Of a stretch of 37,151 bases of DNA, positions 21,324 to 32,400 are shown in pieces. The notes under the pieces were generated by a model, which was given only the letters and a program-made list of their open reading frames with translations, was not told where the DNA came from and searched no databases. The DNA comes from an uncultured Prevotellaceae bacterium (GTDB taxonomy: Bacteria; Bacteroidota; Bacteroidia; Bacteroidales; Bacteroidaceae). Location: contig CAMYZO010000028.1 of assembly GCA_947303855.1 (NCBI GenBank), forward strand, positions 1 to 37,151. The letters are read 5' to 3'. The translations under genes were made by a program, and so were the position numbers. Position 1 is the stretch's first letter, and every line of letters begins with the position of its first letter.

Positions 21324-23725
21324 TATTTGTTCCTCCAACGAGCAGCACCTACATTATTCTTGTAGATGTCATTGTCGGTGTTCTTGAAGTAGAGGTTGAC
21401 ATTAAACTCACTGGCGGTTCCGTCGAGAGCATCAGCGCGGTGCATGTTCTGGTCTTCGGCTGTTGCTGCGATATGCGGCGGACATGGACTGATGAGCAGC
21501 TCTGTAGCCGAGATGTTGGCAACGTCAACCTTCAATGAACCGTTGAGTGTGGCCTTCTGGTTGGACACGAGGAACTCGAAGCCGTCCTTTGCATTCTCGA
21601 AAGCATTGGAACTGAAGACAGAGCCATTGGTCAGGTCGTTGTTCGTTGACCAGTTGTTGTGGAAGTTCAGCGTACACTGTCCTGACGAGCCGTCGCTGCG
21701 GTTCTCGGTACCGGTATCGCCGGTAATCTGTACACCGTATTGCTGGAGAACGCGCTGGTCGCCAGCCTGCTTGCAGAGCATAATCAGGTTGTTCTCAACC
21801 GTGAATGTCGATCCATCGGGAATGCGGCTCACCTTGAATATGGCACCGTTGCCACGGGTGTTGTAGTTCACCAGCGTGTTGTTCGAGAAGGTGATGTTCC
21901 ACTTTGAGTTGCCTTCGTACTTATAGGCATCGCCCAGTTGCTGCTTGATGAATGCCGGGAAGGGGCAGTCATAGAACGTGTTCTCAATGGCTTTAAAGTC
22001 GGCCAGCATGTTGGTCTTGCCATTGTTGCCGGCACCGTCAATCCAGCAATAGCCGCCGGCACCGCTGCTATAGTATCCGCAGTCGAAGAACAGGTTGTTC
22101 TTGATAAGCACGTGGTTCCAAAGCTTGTAGTTGGGACCCTGCTCACGGACGAAGCCGCGGACAATACGCTTGAAGGTGCAGTTCTCAATGACCAGTGAGT
22201 CGAGGGTGATAGCCATACCGTCGCTGAACATGTTGAAGAAGTAGTTACCGGTAGACTTGCCGATACCAGCTTTCTCATCACCGTAGTTGAAGCACATGGG
22301 GTTGTCGAAGTCGATGTCATAGAAGGCGAGCTTCTTCATGTAAATCTCACCGCCCTCACCAGCTTCCGGCGAGCGTCCGAAGGTGAACATGGAGTAGGGG
22401 CAGCCATCCCACTGATGACCTAGGTTGCCTTGACTGAAGTAGACCTCCTTGCCCTCGGGGCTGACACCAATGCCGCAGATAACCTTGGCGCGCTTGCCCT
22501 GGGCTACGTCGGCAGGATTGGTGCGCAGCACAAAGCCCTTACAGGTGATGTCGTTGCCGTCAAGATAATAGGTCTTTCCACCTTCAAGCAGGAAGGTCTG
22601 GCCCTCAGCATAGTTGGTGTTCGAGATGAAGTCATAGAGTGTCGGCGTCAGAGGAGCGGCATTGAAGTTGGCGGCATTGCCAAACACTTCGTCTCGGCCG
22701 TAGTCTTCCTTGTTGGGGATGCCAGCTGTTGTCTGTGTAGCCAGCAGCTCGTCGTGGCTGAGCAGGATAGGCTCGCCTGGCTGACCGTCGGAACGGGCTG
22801 TGCAGGTATTGTACTTGGCATCGATTTCTACGGGCACTGTCGGGTCGATAACGTCGATGACATACACCGAGTTGGCAGTGAGGCCGTCGATGACGACGTA
22901 GCCACGGGCGCGGTCTTCATCGGTAATCTCGTACTTCTTCCACTTCTCGTTAACCGTCGAGTTGGGGTTGTTGGGCGACGGTGATACGGTCAGGTACTTG
23001 TAACCGAAATTACCTTTCTCGTCAATGTTGAAGTTCTCGTAGTAGGCATCATACTTGTCCTTGTCGTCTTCGTCGGCGAGATTCAGGCCAAGGTCGTTGA
23101 TGTTGGTGTTGAAGTAGACGTGCATGTCGTTCTCCGTGGTCTCAGCCTGGTTCACGTAGATGGCCATGGGGGTGGGGTAGCGGTCATCGGTAGTGACACC
23201 AAACCACTCCTGCCACTGTCGGCCGTTGCCGTGGCCATACCAGTTGGAGGCATGTGCAAAGGTGCTCTCGTCGCCTTTGATGTTCTTGTCAAGTTTTGAC
23301 AGGGCACGGATGGCGAATCGGTAGTTGGTGGAGTACTGCAAGTCCTTGAGCAGCAGGTCGAGCTGTTTCGGACCCACGATGGTGTCGAGCAGCAGGTCGC
23401 TGGTGCCCTGCACCTTCTTCCAGGCATCTGCTCCACCGCTGACCTTGATTTGCAGACTCATCTGAATCTGGTAGCCGGCACAGTCGTTGACGCCATACCA
23501 GTAGAGGTGGATGGAGTTTCCGTGGGGCGAGTAGTTGTAGTCTTTCTCGCTGTTGTAAGGATAGTCGGTTCCTTTACCACGGGTGTTGTCGGTAATGAAC
23601 ATGGTCATAAACTCTCTGTTGGTGTTAGTCGATGAGCCATTGTCATCACTTTCCTTACACGACACCACTAACGCGGAAGTGCCTGCCAGCAGGAGTAACA
23701 TGAGGTTATTCAGTATTTTTTTCAT
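21323..23725 (-). CDS. Surface lipoprotein with DUF4957/DUF5123-like beta-helix
   Basis: The 800-residue protein has a lipobox LVVSC (C23), then ESDDNGSS, an acid-rich surface-export-like stretch. Residues about 65-160 have a fibronectin-III-like look (NSIHLYWYGVNDCAGYQIQM, LLLKDLQYSTNYRFAIRAL), as in the SusE-position proteins. From about 370 to 780 comes a long beta-helix with repeated NN/VIEN/IKNN turns (VIENCTFKRIVRG, HVLIKNNLFFDCGYY, AIENTFYDCP, VENNLIMLC), as in proteins annotated DUF4957 and DUF5123 in pectin loci of Bacteroides and Prevotella. It lies 22 bp after SusD. The likely job is to hold pectin fragments at the cell surface. The fold also resembles polysaccharide lyases, but no catalytic set is evident. 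Confidence 0.8.
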   Translation of the reverse strand: MKKILNNLMLLLLAGTSALVVSCKESDDNGSSTNTNREFMTMFITDNTRGKGTDYPYNSEKDYNYSPHGNSIHLYWYGVNDCAGYQIQMSLQIKVSGGADAWKKVQGTSDLLLDTIVGPKQLDLLLKDLQYSTNYRFAIRALSKLDKNIKGDESTFAHASNWYGHGNGRQWQEWFGVTTDDRYPTPMAIYVNQAETTENDMHVYFNTNINDLGLNLADEDDKDKYDAYYENFNIDEKGNFGYKYLTVSPSPNNPNSTVNEKWKKYEITDEDRARGYVVIDGLTANSVYVIDVIDPTVPVEIDAKYNTCTARSDGQPGEPILLSHDELLATQTTAGIPNKEDYGRDEVFGNAANFNAAPLTPTLYDFISNTNYAEGQTFLLEGGKTYYLDGNDITCKGFVLRTNPADVAQGKRAKVICGIGVSPEGKEVYFSQGNLGHQWDGCPYSMFTFGRSPEAGEGGEIYMKKLAFYDIDFDNPMCFNYGDEKAGIGKSTGNYFFNMFSDGMAITLDSLVIENCTFKRIVRGFVREQGPNYKLWNHVLIKNNLFFDCGYYSSGAGGYCWIDGAGNNGKTNMLADFKAIENTFYDCPFPAFIKQQLGDAYKYEGNSKWNITFSNNTLVNYNTRGNGAIFKVSRIPDGSTFTVENNLIMLCKQAGDQRVLQQYGVQITGDTGTENRSDGSSGQCTLNFHNNWSTNNDLTNGSVFSSNAFENAKDGFEFLVSNQKATLNGSLKVDVANISATELLISPCPPHIAATAEDQNMHRADALDGTASEFNVNLYFKNTDNDIYKNNVGAARWRNK

Positions 23726-23747
23726 ATCTTATGAATTCTTGGTTTTA

Positions 23748-25865
23748 TTAATACTCATAGCCATAATAATTCTTATAGACATCAGAAGAACGCTGTATCA
23801 CCTGGCGTGGATAGGGCAGGATGTAGCGTACCACGGGGAGTGTCTCAGTAGCAGGGATGCTGTTGAACTGCTCCTGCACACCATCGCGGATAATCCAGAT
23901 GTTACCGTTGTCGTCAGTGCGTATATAGCCATAGAAACTGTACTTACACTGGTTGTTGGGCTGTGCGGTAGCATCGTTGAACCAGTTATAGAACTTGGCA
24001 TTGCTCCATCCGTCGGCAGCAAATCCGAATGTGCGGATCTGGCTCGTGGTGGGCTGGCTGATACCCTTGTAGGCATTGTAGATACGCAGGCTGGGCAGCG
24101 ACTGGTTGGGATACATCAGGTCGAAACTGTAGGCATCATTCACGATATAGCCATACAGCTGGTTCTTAATCATGCGGTGTGCCATCATTTTCTGTTGATC
24201 GGTACCCTCGGTAGCATAATACTTGTGATAGTAGACAGTCAGCGGACGGTAGTTGAAGGTGTTGCCGTCGTGCTCGTTGATAGCACCTTCGAAGCCAGAG
24301 TCACCGGCCATGCCAGCAGCATGATAGCGCAGGAAGCTGTACATCAGCTCTTCGGAAATGGTGTTGGTACGCACCAGGTCGCGCCAGCGGATGTTCTCGC
24401 CGGCAAACTCCCATTTACGCTCGTCCATGATAGCCTTCTGGAAGGCGTCTTTGTTGGCCGTTGCAGCGCTGATGAACTCAGGGTCGCCGTCAGAGAAGGC
24501 ACGGGCATGTACCTTTGTCAGGCATTCTACAGCCTTTTCATCCTGCGGACCGCCATCAAGTTCGTTGGCAACCTCGGCATACATCAACAGCACATCGGCA
24601 TAGCGCATGTATGGGAAGTTGATGCCAGTAGAACCTGTAGAGGCGTTACCCAGGGCAGAGCCTTCTGCCGTCCACAACTTCGACCATTTGTTGTTATGAA
24701 CCGAGTAGTCGTTCCTAATCAGGATAGAGTCCACCTGTGTGTTGGTCTCGTCAATGCGGTAGGTGTAATACCATAAGCCATTGACAAACTCACGGCGCTT
24801 GTCGTTGTCGCGGAAGAGGAAACGGTAGAAAGCATGCAGGCGGCCATTGCCTTTGGTTTCACCCCAGGAGCCAGTGGTCTTGTTCTCGTATGATGAATAC
24901 GTGGGACCCTGAATGTAGCCGGTGTTGCCTGTCGACTCTTTGGCAAAGGGAATCTCGAAGATGGGGTCGTCGTTGTTGACAACCTGATAGTTGCACTCGT
25001 TGACAAACACGTTCTGATATTCGGCATTCAGATTGTGACTGCCGGCAGAAATGATAGAGTCGGTATAGTTACGCACCGTCTTGTAGTACTCCAGATAGTT
25101 GTCAGGGCGCTGCATGATACCGTAGCTGCGGTTGTCGCTCTTGTTGGGACGGAGTGAATATCCGCCTGCGGTCAGGGCAATACGAGCTATCATGGCCTGT
25201 GCAAACTCCTTCGAGCAACGCTCAACGGTAACGCTGCTGGCAGGCGACATGTTCTTAGAGGCTTCTTTCAGGTCGGCAATCAGGGCATCCTGAATCTCCT
25301 GGCGGTCGGTAACCGGGAACATGTATTCGGCACGCTTGGCTGCCGGCGTAAAGGTGAAGGGAACGTCGCCGAACATCACCACGAGGTCGTGGTAGATCAT
25401 GGCGCGCAGGCACTTGGCCTCACCAATCCACTGCAGCACCTGTCCGTCCTGAGTCCACTCGGGGTCATTCTCGGTGTTTACGTAGAACTTGCTGGTTTCC
25501 GCAGAGGCAATAAACTTGTTGCAATACTCAATGAGGTTGTAGGCAGCCGTCCAGAATTTCAAGATGTCGCCACCTTCGTCATCACAGTCATAGCGCGAAT
25601 AGCTGGTGTGCGAGTGGCTGCCAGTGGAACTGATTTGAATATCGACATCGCTGTTGTAGATGAATGTCGACTGGTAGGCATTGCCATACAGGTCACCGAC
25701 AAGGGCTTGAGAGTACACGCCGAAGAGGGCGCGCTCAATCTCTGTCTTTTGGCTGAAGACAAATTCCTCAGAGTAGGCCGACGGGGCATCTACCTCCAAG
25801 TAGTCGTTACATGAAGCCAATGCCAGTGCAGCTATTCCGGTCAGAAAAATATTCTTGATTTTCAT
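23748..25865 (-). CDS. SusD/RagB-type glycan-binding lipoprotein
   Basis: This outer-surface lipoprotein caps the SusC transporter and helps catch oligosaccharides. The 705 residues are long for SusD proteins (usually 500-650). Marks are the lipobox LASC (C19), the N-terminal NDYLEVDAPSAYSEEFVF block with a helix EIERALFGVYSQAL, the tetratricopeptide-like helices (EAKCLRAMIYHDLVVMFGDVPF; AQAMIARIALTAGGYSLRP), MRYADVLLMYAEVANEL, and DERKWEFAGENIRWRDLVR near 490. It starts 17 bp after the SusC stop. The C-terminal part is rich in aromatic residues (WSNAKFYNWFNDA, YSFYGYIRTDDNGNIWIIRDG), which may form the glycan site. Confidence 0.95.
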   Translation of the reverse strand: MKIKNIFLTGIAALALASCNDYLEVDAPSAYSEEFVFSQKTEIERALFGVYSQALVGDLYGNAYQSTFIYNSDVDIQISSTGSHSHTSYSRYDCDDEGGDILKFWTAAYNLIEYCNKFIASAETSKFYVNTENDPEWTQDGQVLQWIGEAKCLRAMIYHDLVVMFGDVPFTFTPAAKRAEYMFPVTDRQEIQDALIADLKEASKNMSPASSVTVERCSKEFAQAMIARIALTAGGYSLRPNKSDNRSYGIMQRPDNYLEYYKTVRNYTDSIISAGSHNLNAEYQNVFVNECNYQVVNNDDPIFEIPFAKESTGNTGYIQGPTYSSYENKTTGSWGETKGNGRLHAFYRFLFRDNDKRREFVNGLWYYTYRIDETNTQVDSILIRNDYSVHNNKWSKLWTAEGSALGNASTGSTGINFPYMRYADVLLMYAEVANELDGGPQDEKAVECLTKVHARAFSDGDPEFISAATANKDAFQKAIMDERKWEFAGENIRWRDLVRTNTISEELMYSFLRYHAAGMAGDSGFEGAINEHDGNTFNYRPLTVYYHKYYATEGTDQQKMMAHRMIKNQLYGYIVNDAYSFDLMYPNQSLPSLRIYNAYKGISQPTTSQIRTFGFAADGWSNAKFYNWFNDATAQPNNQCKYSFYGYIRTDDNGNIWIIRDGVQEQFNSIPATETLPVVRYILPYPRQVIQRSSDVYKNYYGYEY

Positions 25866-25882
25866 ATCTCTTTTGCTTATTA

Positions 25883-28800
25883 TTAGAATGTAATGTTAGT
25901 ACCGAAAGTGAAGGTGCGACTACGTGGGTAGCGGTTGTAGTCCATGCCTGGTGTCAGACCAGTCTGGATGTCCACCTCGGGATCATAGCCCGTGTAACCT
26001 GTGATGATGAAGAGGTTAGAGGCTGAAACATAGAAACGAGCCTTAGAGATACCTGCTTTCTGGGTCAGCTTCTTAGGCAGTGTGTAGCCTATGGTGACGT
26101 CCGAACAGCGCAGGAACGAACCATCCTCAATGAAATAAGAATGGTTGACATTCTTTGTCACGTCGGTAGGATTCCAAAGATCGCGATGCGGGTTGCCCTG
26201 TTTGTAGATAGAAACGGGGTCGGACAGATAATATGCCTTGTAAAGGATGTCGCCTTTCGTACCGGTAATACTTCCGTCGATGTCGTTATACTGCCAGCCG
26301 TCGGCATAATCTGCCAGTACGTTGTAGAACTTCTGCTTGTTGCCGTTCGATGATGACAGAGCATAAGCCGTGGCATTGTTAATATCGAAGTCGAGCATAT
26401 AGGTGAAGTTGGCTGTAAAGTCGAAGTCCTTGTATGAACCGTTCAAGCCAAAACCACCCTGGAATTTCGGGTTGGTGTTACCGATGATGGTACGGTCGTT
26501 CTCAGTGATGCGGCCGTCGCCGTCCAAGTCCTTGAACTTGATTTTACCAGGCTGTGTGGCGATACCAGAGTTGGAAGAACCTGACACATCGTTGATAATG
26601 GTTACATAGCCATCCTCACGCGGAGCACAGTTGGATGATGTGTTGTTGTCGGCAGCTGTCGAACCCCAGGGGATAGCCTGGTAATTCTTCTGCGGGTCGA
26701 AATAGAACTCGTCGAAGGTGTAGAGACCGTCATAGACGAATCCGTAGATCAGACCCACCTCGTCGCCTACGCGCAGCAGGTAGTCGTTATAGCTTGACTT
26801 CCAGCGCTTGCCTTCCTCAAAGCGCTCGGTCTCGGTGCCGTTCAGCTTGTCAATCTTCATCTTGTTGTGACCAAAGGTCAGGCTGCCTGACAGGACATAG
26901 TCCTTACCCTGCAGGATGTCGCCGCTGATAGACAATTCGACACCCTTGTTGGTAACCTGGCCGATATTCTGCATCTGGCTGGTATAGCCAATCTGCAGCA
27001 GGTTCGACTTGTAAAGCAGGTCGCGGGTGGTGTTCCAGTACACCTCAGGTGTTACTGTCAGTCGTCCGTTGAACAGAGAGATGTCGGCTGCCAGGTTACG
27101 GGTGATAGTGGTCTCCCACTTAATCTCCTTGTTAAAGAACTGTGCACCGCTGTTGTTGCCATAGTACTGCTCGCCCATGGTGGTCACCTCGCCAAAGCCG
27201 GGGCCGTCGGTAGAGTTGATGGCATACAGTTCGCGATAGAGGTCGGCATCGATGCGGTTGTTACCGGCCAGACCGATGGCGGCGCGAATTTTCAGGTTGT
27301 TAATCCACTTGATGCCTTTCATGAACGGCTCTTCAGACATAACCCATGCACCCGAAATGGAGGGGAAGTAACCCCACTGATAGCCAGGAGCAAAGCGGGT
27401 AGAGGCGTCAGCACGCATGGTACCCGAAACGAGGTACTTGTGGTTGTAGTTGTAGCTGGCCTGTCCGAAGAACGATGCGGTACGGTCAGGGGTTGAGAGC
27501 GACGAGGTGACCTCGTACGGTGTACCGAAGTTCATGTTGTTCCAAGCCTCGCGGGCAGTGAAGGCTGCGGGGAAGAGGTGGTTGGTCACATTGTTCTTGC
27601 GCACCTGCGACTCATAGATTTCCTGACCCAGCAGGAACGACAGATTGTGTACATCCTTCAATGCCATGTTGTAGGAAGCCGTGTTCGTCCAGACGTAGTT
27701 CAGACGCTTGGTGTTGTTGATCTGTGCAAGCGGCTGGTTCTTATGCACCGTCTGAGAACCTGTGCTGGTGTAGCCACCGTAGAAGCGGCTCTGGTCGGTC
27801 CATTGCAGTCCTAAAGTTGCTTCCGAGCGCAGCTGCAGTCCCTTGATGGGCTTCCACTCCAAAGCAACGGCATTGGTATATGTGTAGCTGTGCTTGATGA
27901 GCTGGTTGATGGCGATGTCGCTCTTCGGGTTGGTATAGTTGAAGAGTTCTTCCTCAGCGGGGTCGGCGTATGCGGGGTCGATATAGCCGAACTCACGCAG
28001 ACCATTGGTGGGACGGTATTTCAGAACGTCGATGATACCGCCGGTACCTACATTCTCACCACCGGCACCCTCGTCACGACGGAACGAGAATTTGGGGTTG
28101 AACTGTATCGAGAAGTTCTTAGTTACCTGGACGTTGGTCTTAAAGTTGATGTTGGTACGACGTACGCCGGAACCAAGGATGATACCCTTGTCCTCACTCT
28201 GAGTCAGTGAGAGGTTGAACTTCACCTTGTCGGAACCGCCACCGATGGTGACGTTGGTTGAGTAGTTCAAAGGAGTCTCGCCCATCACCTCGTCCTGCCA
28301 GTCATGAGAGGGCAGGGTAGAGTACATGTCAAGGTCGTAGGGGTTGCCGAAGTTGGAACGGAAGAACTTACCGTTGCTGGAGCGTGTGCCGTCGCAGGAG
28401 TGCCACTGGTACTGGTAGTTGGCAAACTGCTGGGCATCCATCAGGTCGAGGGTCTTAGAGATGTGGCTGACGTTCAGGTTGCCGTTGAACGTTACCTGCA
28501 CCTTACCTTCCTTGGCCGACTTGGTGGTCACCACCACAACGCCGTTACCACCCTTGGCACCGTAGATAGCGGTCAGAGAGGCATCCTTCAAGACGTCAAT
28601 CGAGGCAATGTCCGAGGGAGGAATATCGTTGATGTTGTCCACCTGGAAGCCGTCGACGATGAACAGCGGGTGGTTCTCCTGTGTCACAGACGTGCCGCCA
28701 CGTACGCGGATGTTAACGTCGGCACCTGGCTGACCGTCAACGGTGGTTACCTGCACACCGGAAATCTTACCTTGAAGGGCTACGGCGGCAGATGTCACCG

Positions 28801-29206
28801 GCACGATTTCCAGTTTGGCACCCGAGATAGAACCTACCGAACCGGTCAGATCCTTACGGGCCTTGCTGGTGTAACCCACGACGACCACCTCCTCAAGGGC
28901 GGCATTGTCGTCCTTCAGTTGTACCTTCATGTTCTGTGATGCTGCCACATCCTGGCTAATCATGCCAATGTAGGAGATGGTGACAGTCTTGCCTTTCTGC
29001 AGCTTTAATGTGAAGTTACCGTCAAAGTCGGTTACTGCTGCATTCTTTGGGTTACCTTTCTCTACGACGGTTGCGCCGATAACGGGTTCGCCGGTAGCGT
29101 CTGTAACCGTACCCTTAGCTGTGGTCTGTGCTGACACATTCCCTGCAACCAAGAGCAGACACAACAAGAGTGTCGTTCGGAAAATACTCTTTAATTTAAC
29201 AGACAT
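25883..29206 (-). CDS. SusC/RagA-type TonB-dependent transporter
   Basis: The 1107-residue outer-membrane transporter should import pectin fragments with energy from TonB-ExbBD. It has a signal peptide (cleavage near AGNVSA-Q27), a carboxypeptidase-D-regulatory-like domain (about 29-98, KGTVTDATGEPVIGATV), a TonB-box-like EEVVVVGY (105-112), a plug (about 115-230, RVRGGTSVTQENHPLFIVDG, IDVLKDASLTAIYGAKGGNGVVVVTTK) and a beta-barrel to the end, closing with FTFGTNITF as expected for a terminal strand. It is the first gene of the four-gene SusCD operon, with a promoter box at 29291-29298 and a leader of about 80 bases. There is no N-terminal secretin/STN extension, so it is not the anti-sigma-linked kind. 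Confidence 0.97.
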   Translation of the reverse strand: MSVKLKSIFRTTLLLCLLLVAGNVSAQTTAKGTVTDATGEPVIGATVVEKGNPKNAAVTDFDGNFTLKLQKGKTVTISYIGMISQDVAASQNMKVQLKDDNAALEEVVVVGYTSKARKDLTGSVGSISGAKLEIVPVTSAAVALQGKISGVQVTTVDGQPGADVNIRVRGGTSVTQENHPLFIVDGFQVDNINDIPPSDIASIDVLKDASLTAIYGAKGGNGVVVVTTKSAKEGKVQVTFNGNLNVSHISKTLDLMDAQQFANYQYQWHSCDGTRSSNGKFFRSNFGNPYDLDMYSTLPSHDWQDEVMGETPLNYSTNVTIGGGSDKVKFNLSLTQSEDKGIILGSGVRRTNINFKTNVQVTKNFSIQFNPKFSFRRDEGAGGENVGTGGIIDVLKYRPTNGLREFGYIDPAYADPAEEELFNYTNPKSDIAINQLIKHSYTYTNAVALEWKPIKGLQLRSEATLGLQWTDQSRFYGGYTSTGSQTVHKNQPLAQINNTKRLNYVWTNTASYNMALKDVHNLSFLLGQEIYESQVRKNNVTNHLFPAAFTAREAWNNMNFGTPYEVTSSLSTPDRTASFFGQASYNYNHKYLVSGTMRADASTRFAPGYQWGYFPSISGAWVMSEEPFMKGIKWINNLKIRAAIGLAGNNRIDADLYRELYAINSTDGPGFGEVTTMGEQYYGNNSGAQFFNKEIKWETTITRNLAADISLFNGRLTVTPEVYWNTTRDLLYKSNLLQIGYTSQMQNIGQVTNKGVELSISGDILQGKDYVLSGSLTFGHNKMKIDKLNGTETERFEEGKRWKSSYNDYLLRVGDEVGLIYGFVYDGLYTFDEFYFDPQKNYQAIPWGSTAADNNTSSNCAPREDGYVTIINDVSGSSNSGIATQPGKIKFKDLDGDGRITENDRTIIGNTNPKFQGGFGLNGSYKDFDFTANFTYMLDFDINNATAYALSSSNGNKQKFYNVLADYADGWQYNDIDGSITGTKGDILYKAYYLSDPVSIYKQGNPHRDLWNPTDVTKNVNHSYFIEDGSFLRCSDVTIGYTLPKKLTQKAGISKARFYVSASNLFIITGYTGYDPEVDIQTGLTPGMDYNRYPRSRTFTFGTNITF

Positions 29207-29290
29207 AAATTTGGTTGTTTTAGTGAATTATTTAGAGGTTATTTTGTTTAGTTAGTTTGTACCTTTTGCCTGTTATGGCAATTTGTGGTG

Positions 29291-29298
29291 CAAAGATA
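29291..29298 (-). promoter_or_regulatory. -7 box of the SusCD operon
   Basis: The minus strand reads TATCTTTG, 84 bases before the SusC ATG. No TTTG stands at -33, which fits a promoter that needs an activator. Confidence 0.6.
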
Positions 29299-29337
29299 CA
29301 AATTAATTTTTAATAATCGTAAGGTAAAATAGTAAAT

Positions 29338-29359
29338 TTTTCGCAAACGATTGCGAAAA
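29338..29359. promoter_or_regulatory. Palindrome with central CG upstream of the SusC promoter
   Basis: TTTTCGCAA and TTGCGAAAA, a perfect 9-bp inverted repeat, flank ACGA. Its inner part CGCAAACGATTGCG has the look of a LacI-family operator. It lies 40 bp upstream of the SusC promoter box. It may instead be a second hairpin behind the CE8 terminator. Confidence 0.4.
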
Positions 29360-29364
29360 TCTGT

Positions 29365-29405
29365 AAAAACAAAGCCACGCCGTCATATCCTGACGGCGCG
29401 GCTTT
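29365..29405 (-). terminator. Terminator of the CE8 gene
   Basis: The minus strand has a 15-bp stem (AAAGCCGCGCCGTCA with TGACGGCGTGGCTTT, one mismatch, five-base loop) followed by G and five T. Confidence 0.9.
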
Positions 29406-29431
29406 ACTAAGTAGCAGACGCTGTTTTGCGT

Positions 29432-32400
29432 TTACTTCACCACAACCTTGCGGCCGCCTACGATGTAGATGCCACGGGTGGCCTTCTTCACGCGCATACC
29501 TTTTATATTATAGATAGCGTCGTTGGTGATGCTTTCCTGACTTACCTCGCTGATGCCGTCGGTAGTGCCGACAGTGGCAGCCTCGCCCAGACCGCCCATC
29601 TCGTTGGCGGCACGGACGGCCCACGTAGCGGTGGCATCGTCAACGGTGTAGGTAGGCTCGGTTGTGAAGTCCACCACCTTGTTGTCCTTCACCACGGCCC
29701 AGCAGAGAGCGTAGTCGCTGCCGTCCCAGGTCAGGGTGGTGCCGGTGAGCGTCACGTTCTTCGGGGTGGGAGCCTGCTCGGTGAGCAGCGTGGGATCCCA
29801 GTCACCGTACATGCGGTGCAGGTCGCTGTTCTCCAGAGCCTCCTCGGCGGTCAGCACGGGGTTGTTGGGCTTGTCTGCCGGAATGGTGACACCATTTTCT
29901 TTATGCTCGCCGAACATCTTCTTACGTCCGCTCAGATCGATGACGCTGCCTGATGAGGTCATTGAGTTGTACTCAGCGAAGCGTGCAGGCCAGCCGCCGC
30001 TCATCTCGTTCCAGCCGATGGCTGACGGAACGACGTTCATTTTCGTGTCGATGAAGAGGGCAATCGGAGTGCCGCTGCCCCACGGACGACCGAGGGTGTA
30101 GTTGCCGTCAACACCGCTGCCTTCGCCGTTGATGACGCAGTCCTTGTAGATCCAGCCATACTTGGCAGGCTTCGACGGCACGGCAGCATAGCCACCGGCA
30201 ATCTGGCGCAGTTCAACGCCGTTCCAGAAGATGTCGCCCTTACCGCACATGTAGTCGGTACGTCCGCGGACATAGCCGCCTTCGAAGTAGTACAGGCCAT
30301 TGTCGTTGTTCGATGTCCAGGTGTCCTGATAGCCACGCAGGCCGACGTTCTTATAGACGTTCTTCGTGCCACGGTCTTGGATGGCCAGGTCGCGGCCTGT
30401 AGCATCGTCCATACCCGTCTCAACAGTCAGATCCTGCCAGTAGTAGCCCTGACCGCGCAGCTGGAACACGTCACTGTTGCCGATGCCGTCGTACTTCGAG
30501 GTTGTACCATACTGACCGGCGAAGGTGGCGTTCTTGTCGATACCGTTGGTGATGATAACGCCGTCGCGGCTCTCGCCAATCATCGACAGGTTGTCGGTGT
30601 TGATGAAGGTGATGCACTCAGGCACCTCGTAGCCGTTGCAAGTCTTCATGGTCGAAGACAGAGGAATGGTGTAGCTGCCGTTCTTGATGAAGATGCGGTA
30701 GCGGGTGTTCTTGTCGGTACGAGCCTGGGCGGCAGCGATGGCTTTTGTCAGCTCTTCCACTGTCGATACCACTGCATCGTACATGCCCTTCGTCACTGCC
30801 GGACGGTTCATGGTGGTGAACGTCAGGCTAATGGGCTCGGCAATCATGTTGTCAGTCAGGTCGCTCACAGTCTTGGCAGCCAGGACGAAGTTGTACTCTG
30901 TGCTGTATTCCAGTCCCTTGTAGGCGAAGGTGATGGTCTTGCCGCTGACAATGCCAGTAGTGGGATTCTGCGTGACGCTCTTAATCAGGGTGTTGTTGAT
31001 GTAGGCCATGGCGTTGGGAGCCAGTTTCACACGCTCGTTGAAGGTGAGCACAATCTTACCAGAAGCCGATGCACCAGTAGCGCCGTTGGCAGGCACGGTC
31101 GACACAAGCACGGGAGCCTTGCCGTCGTCAACGAGTTTCGGTGTGCCGGTGATGAAGAACATGGCCAGCGTGTTACCGTCGTTGGCTGAAGCAGCACCGT
31201 CCACCTTCGAGGTCTTGTCGGCCTTCATGCGGATGTATAGCTCCTTCTGGTTGTTGGCTGCGGCGGGCAGCTTCTCGCTGAATGTGCCAACCACGCGGGT
31301 GCCCTCCATGGTGACGCTGCCGAACTTCGTCCAGTTTTCGCCGTCGAGTGAGAACTCGGCATCGTAGGTCTGGTAGGCATTGTAGTTATACAGCATCTGG
31401 AACTGCACGTTGATGTCGGTGAAGGCCTCGGCATTGACCTTGGTCTGCCAGTGCCAGTTGCCTACGTCGCCATTGCTTGCGCCAGTGCGCCAGTTGACGG
31501 CAGCGCCCTTGAAGCTCTCATAGCCACCGCCGCCAAGCGTCGACTTGTCGAGCCAGCCCTGTGTCTCGCCGGTAGTTGTGTTCACCAGGTTCAGGGCGTC
31601 GGCATCGTTGTCCTGTGCGGCAAAGTCTGCCTTACGTCCGTTGCCACCTGCCTTGTAGAAGTCCCAGCCGGCGATGATGTCGGCCTGTGCGTAGAGGGCT
31701 GTCAGGTTGATGTCCTCGGTCAAGGACACAATCTTGCTGCTGCCGGTCTCGCCGTCGCTCCAGTTGGTGAAGGTAACAAGGCCCTCATACTGGTTAGCAT
31801 TGAGCTGCACGGCGGTGCCAGCCTCGTACATGTTCTTGCCGTCCACCACAGTGGGCTCGGGGCTGACGGTCACCATGTAGTCGCTCGTGCCGTCAACGGT
31901 CAGCTTCAGCTCGTAGGTCTCCACGGCCTTGAAGTTAGCGGTCAGCGTCTCGTTGCTGTTCACAGTGTACTTGAACTTAGCCTCGGTGGAAACCTCCTGA
32001 CCGGCGGCGTTCGTCCAGTTGACGAAGTCGAAGCCGAAGTTCTCGGTGGCGGTGAGTGTCACCTCACTGCCCTCCTCATACTCGTCAGCCTTCGGGTAGA
32101 CGTTGATGCTGCCGGCAGCCTCAGGAGCAACGGCGGTAGCCAGGGTGTACTTCTCTACTTGAGCAGCAGTACCATTGACAAAGCCCTCGATGATGACATC
32201 GCTGAAGCCGCCTTCTTTGGTATTGCCAACACCAATCGTAGCCGACAGCGTGAGTTCTTTTCCGGAAGCCAGTGCAGCCTGCTGATCAGCAGTAAGCTCT
32301 ATTTCCACGTGGTTAGTCCAGTTGCTGTTTTTGGCGAATTTATCTTTGTTTGCGTCTTGGTTAGCACGAGGAGCAGTGAAGTTACCCAGAGTAACCGCTT

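Noticed and set aside
23583-24776. Plus-strand open frame of about 397 codons opposite SusD
   Set aside because: Antisense to an unmistakable SusD gene, with no recognisable protein pattern.
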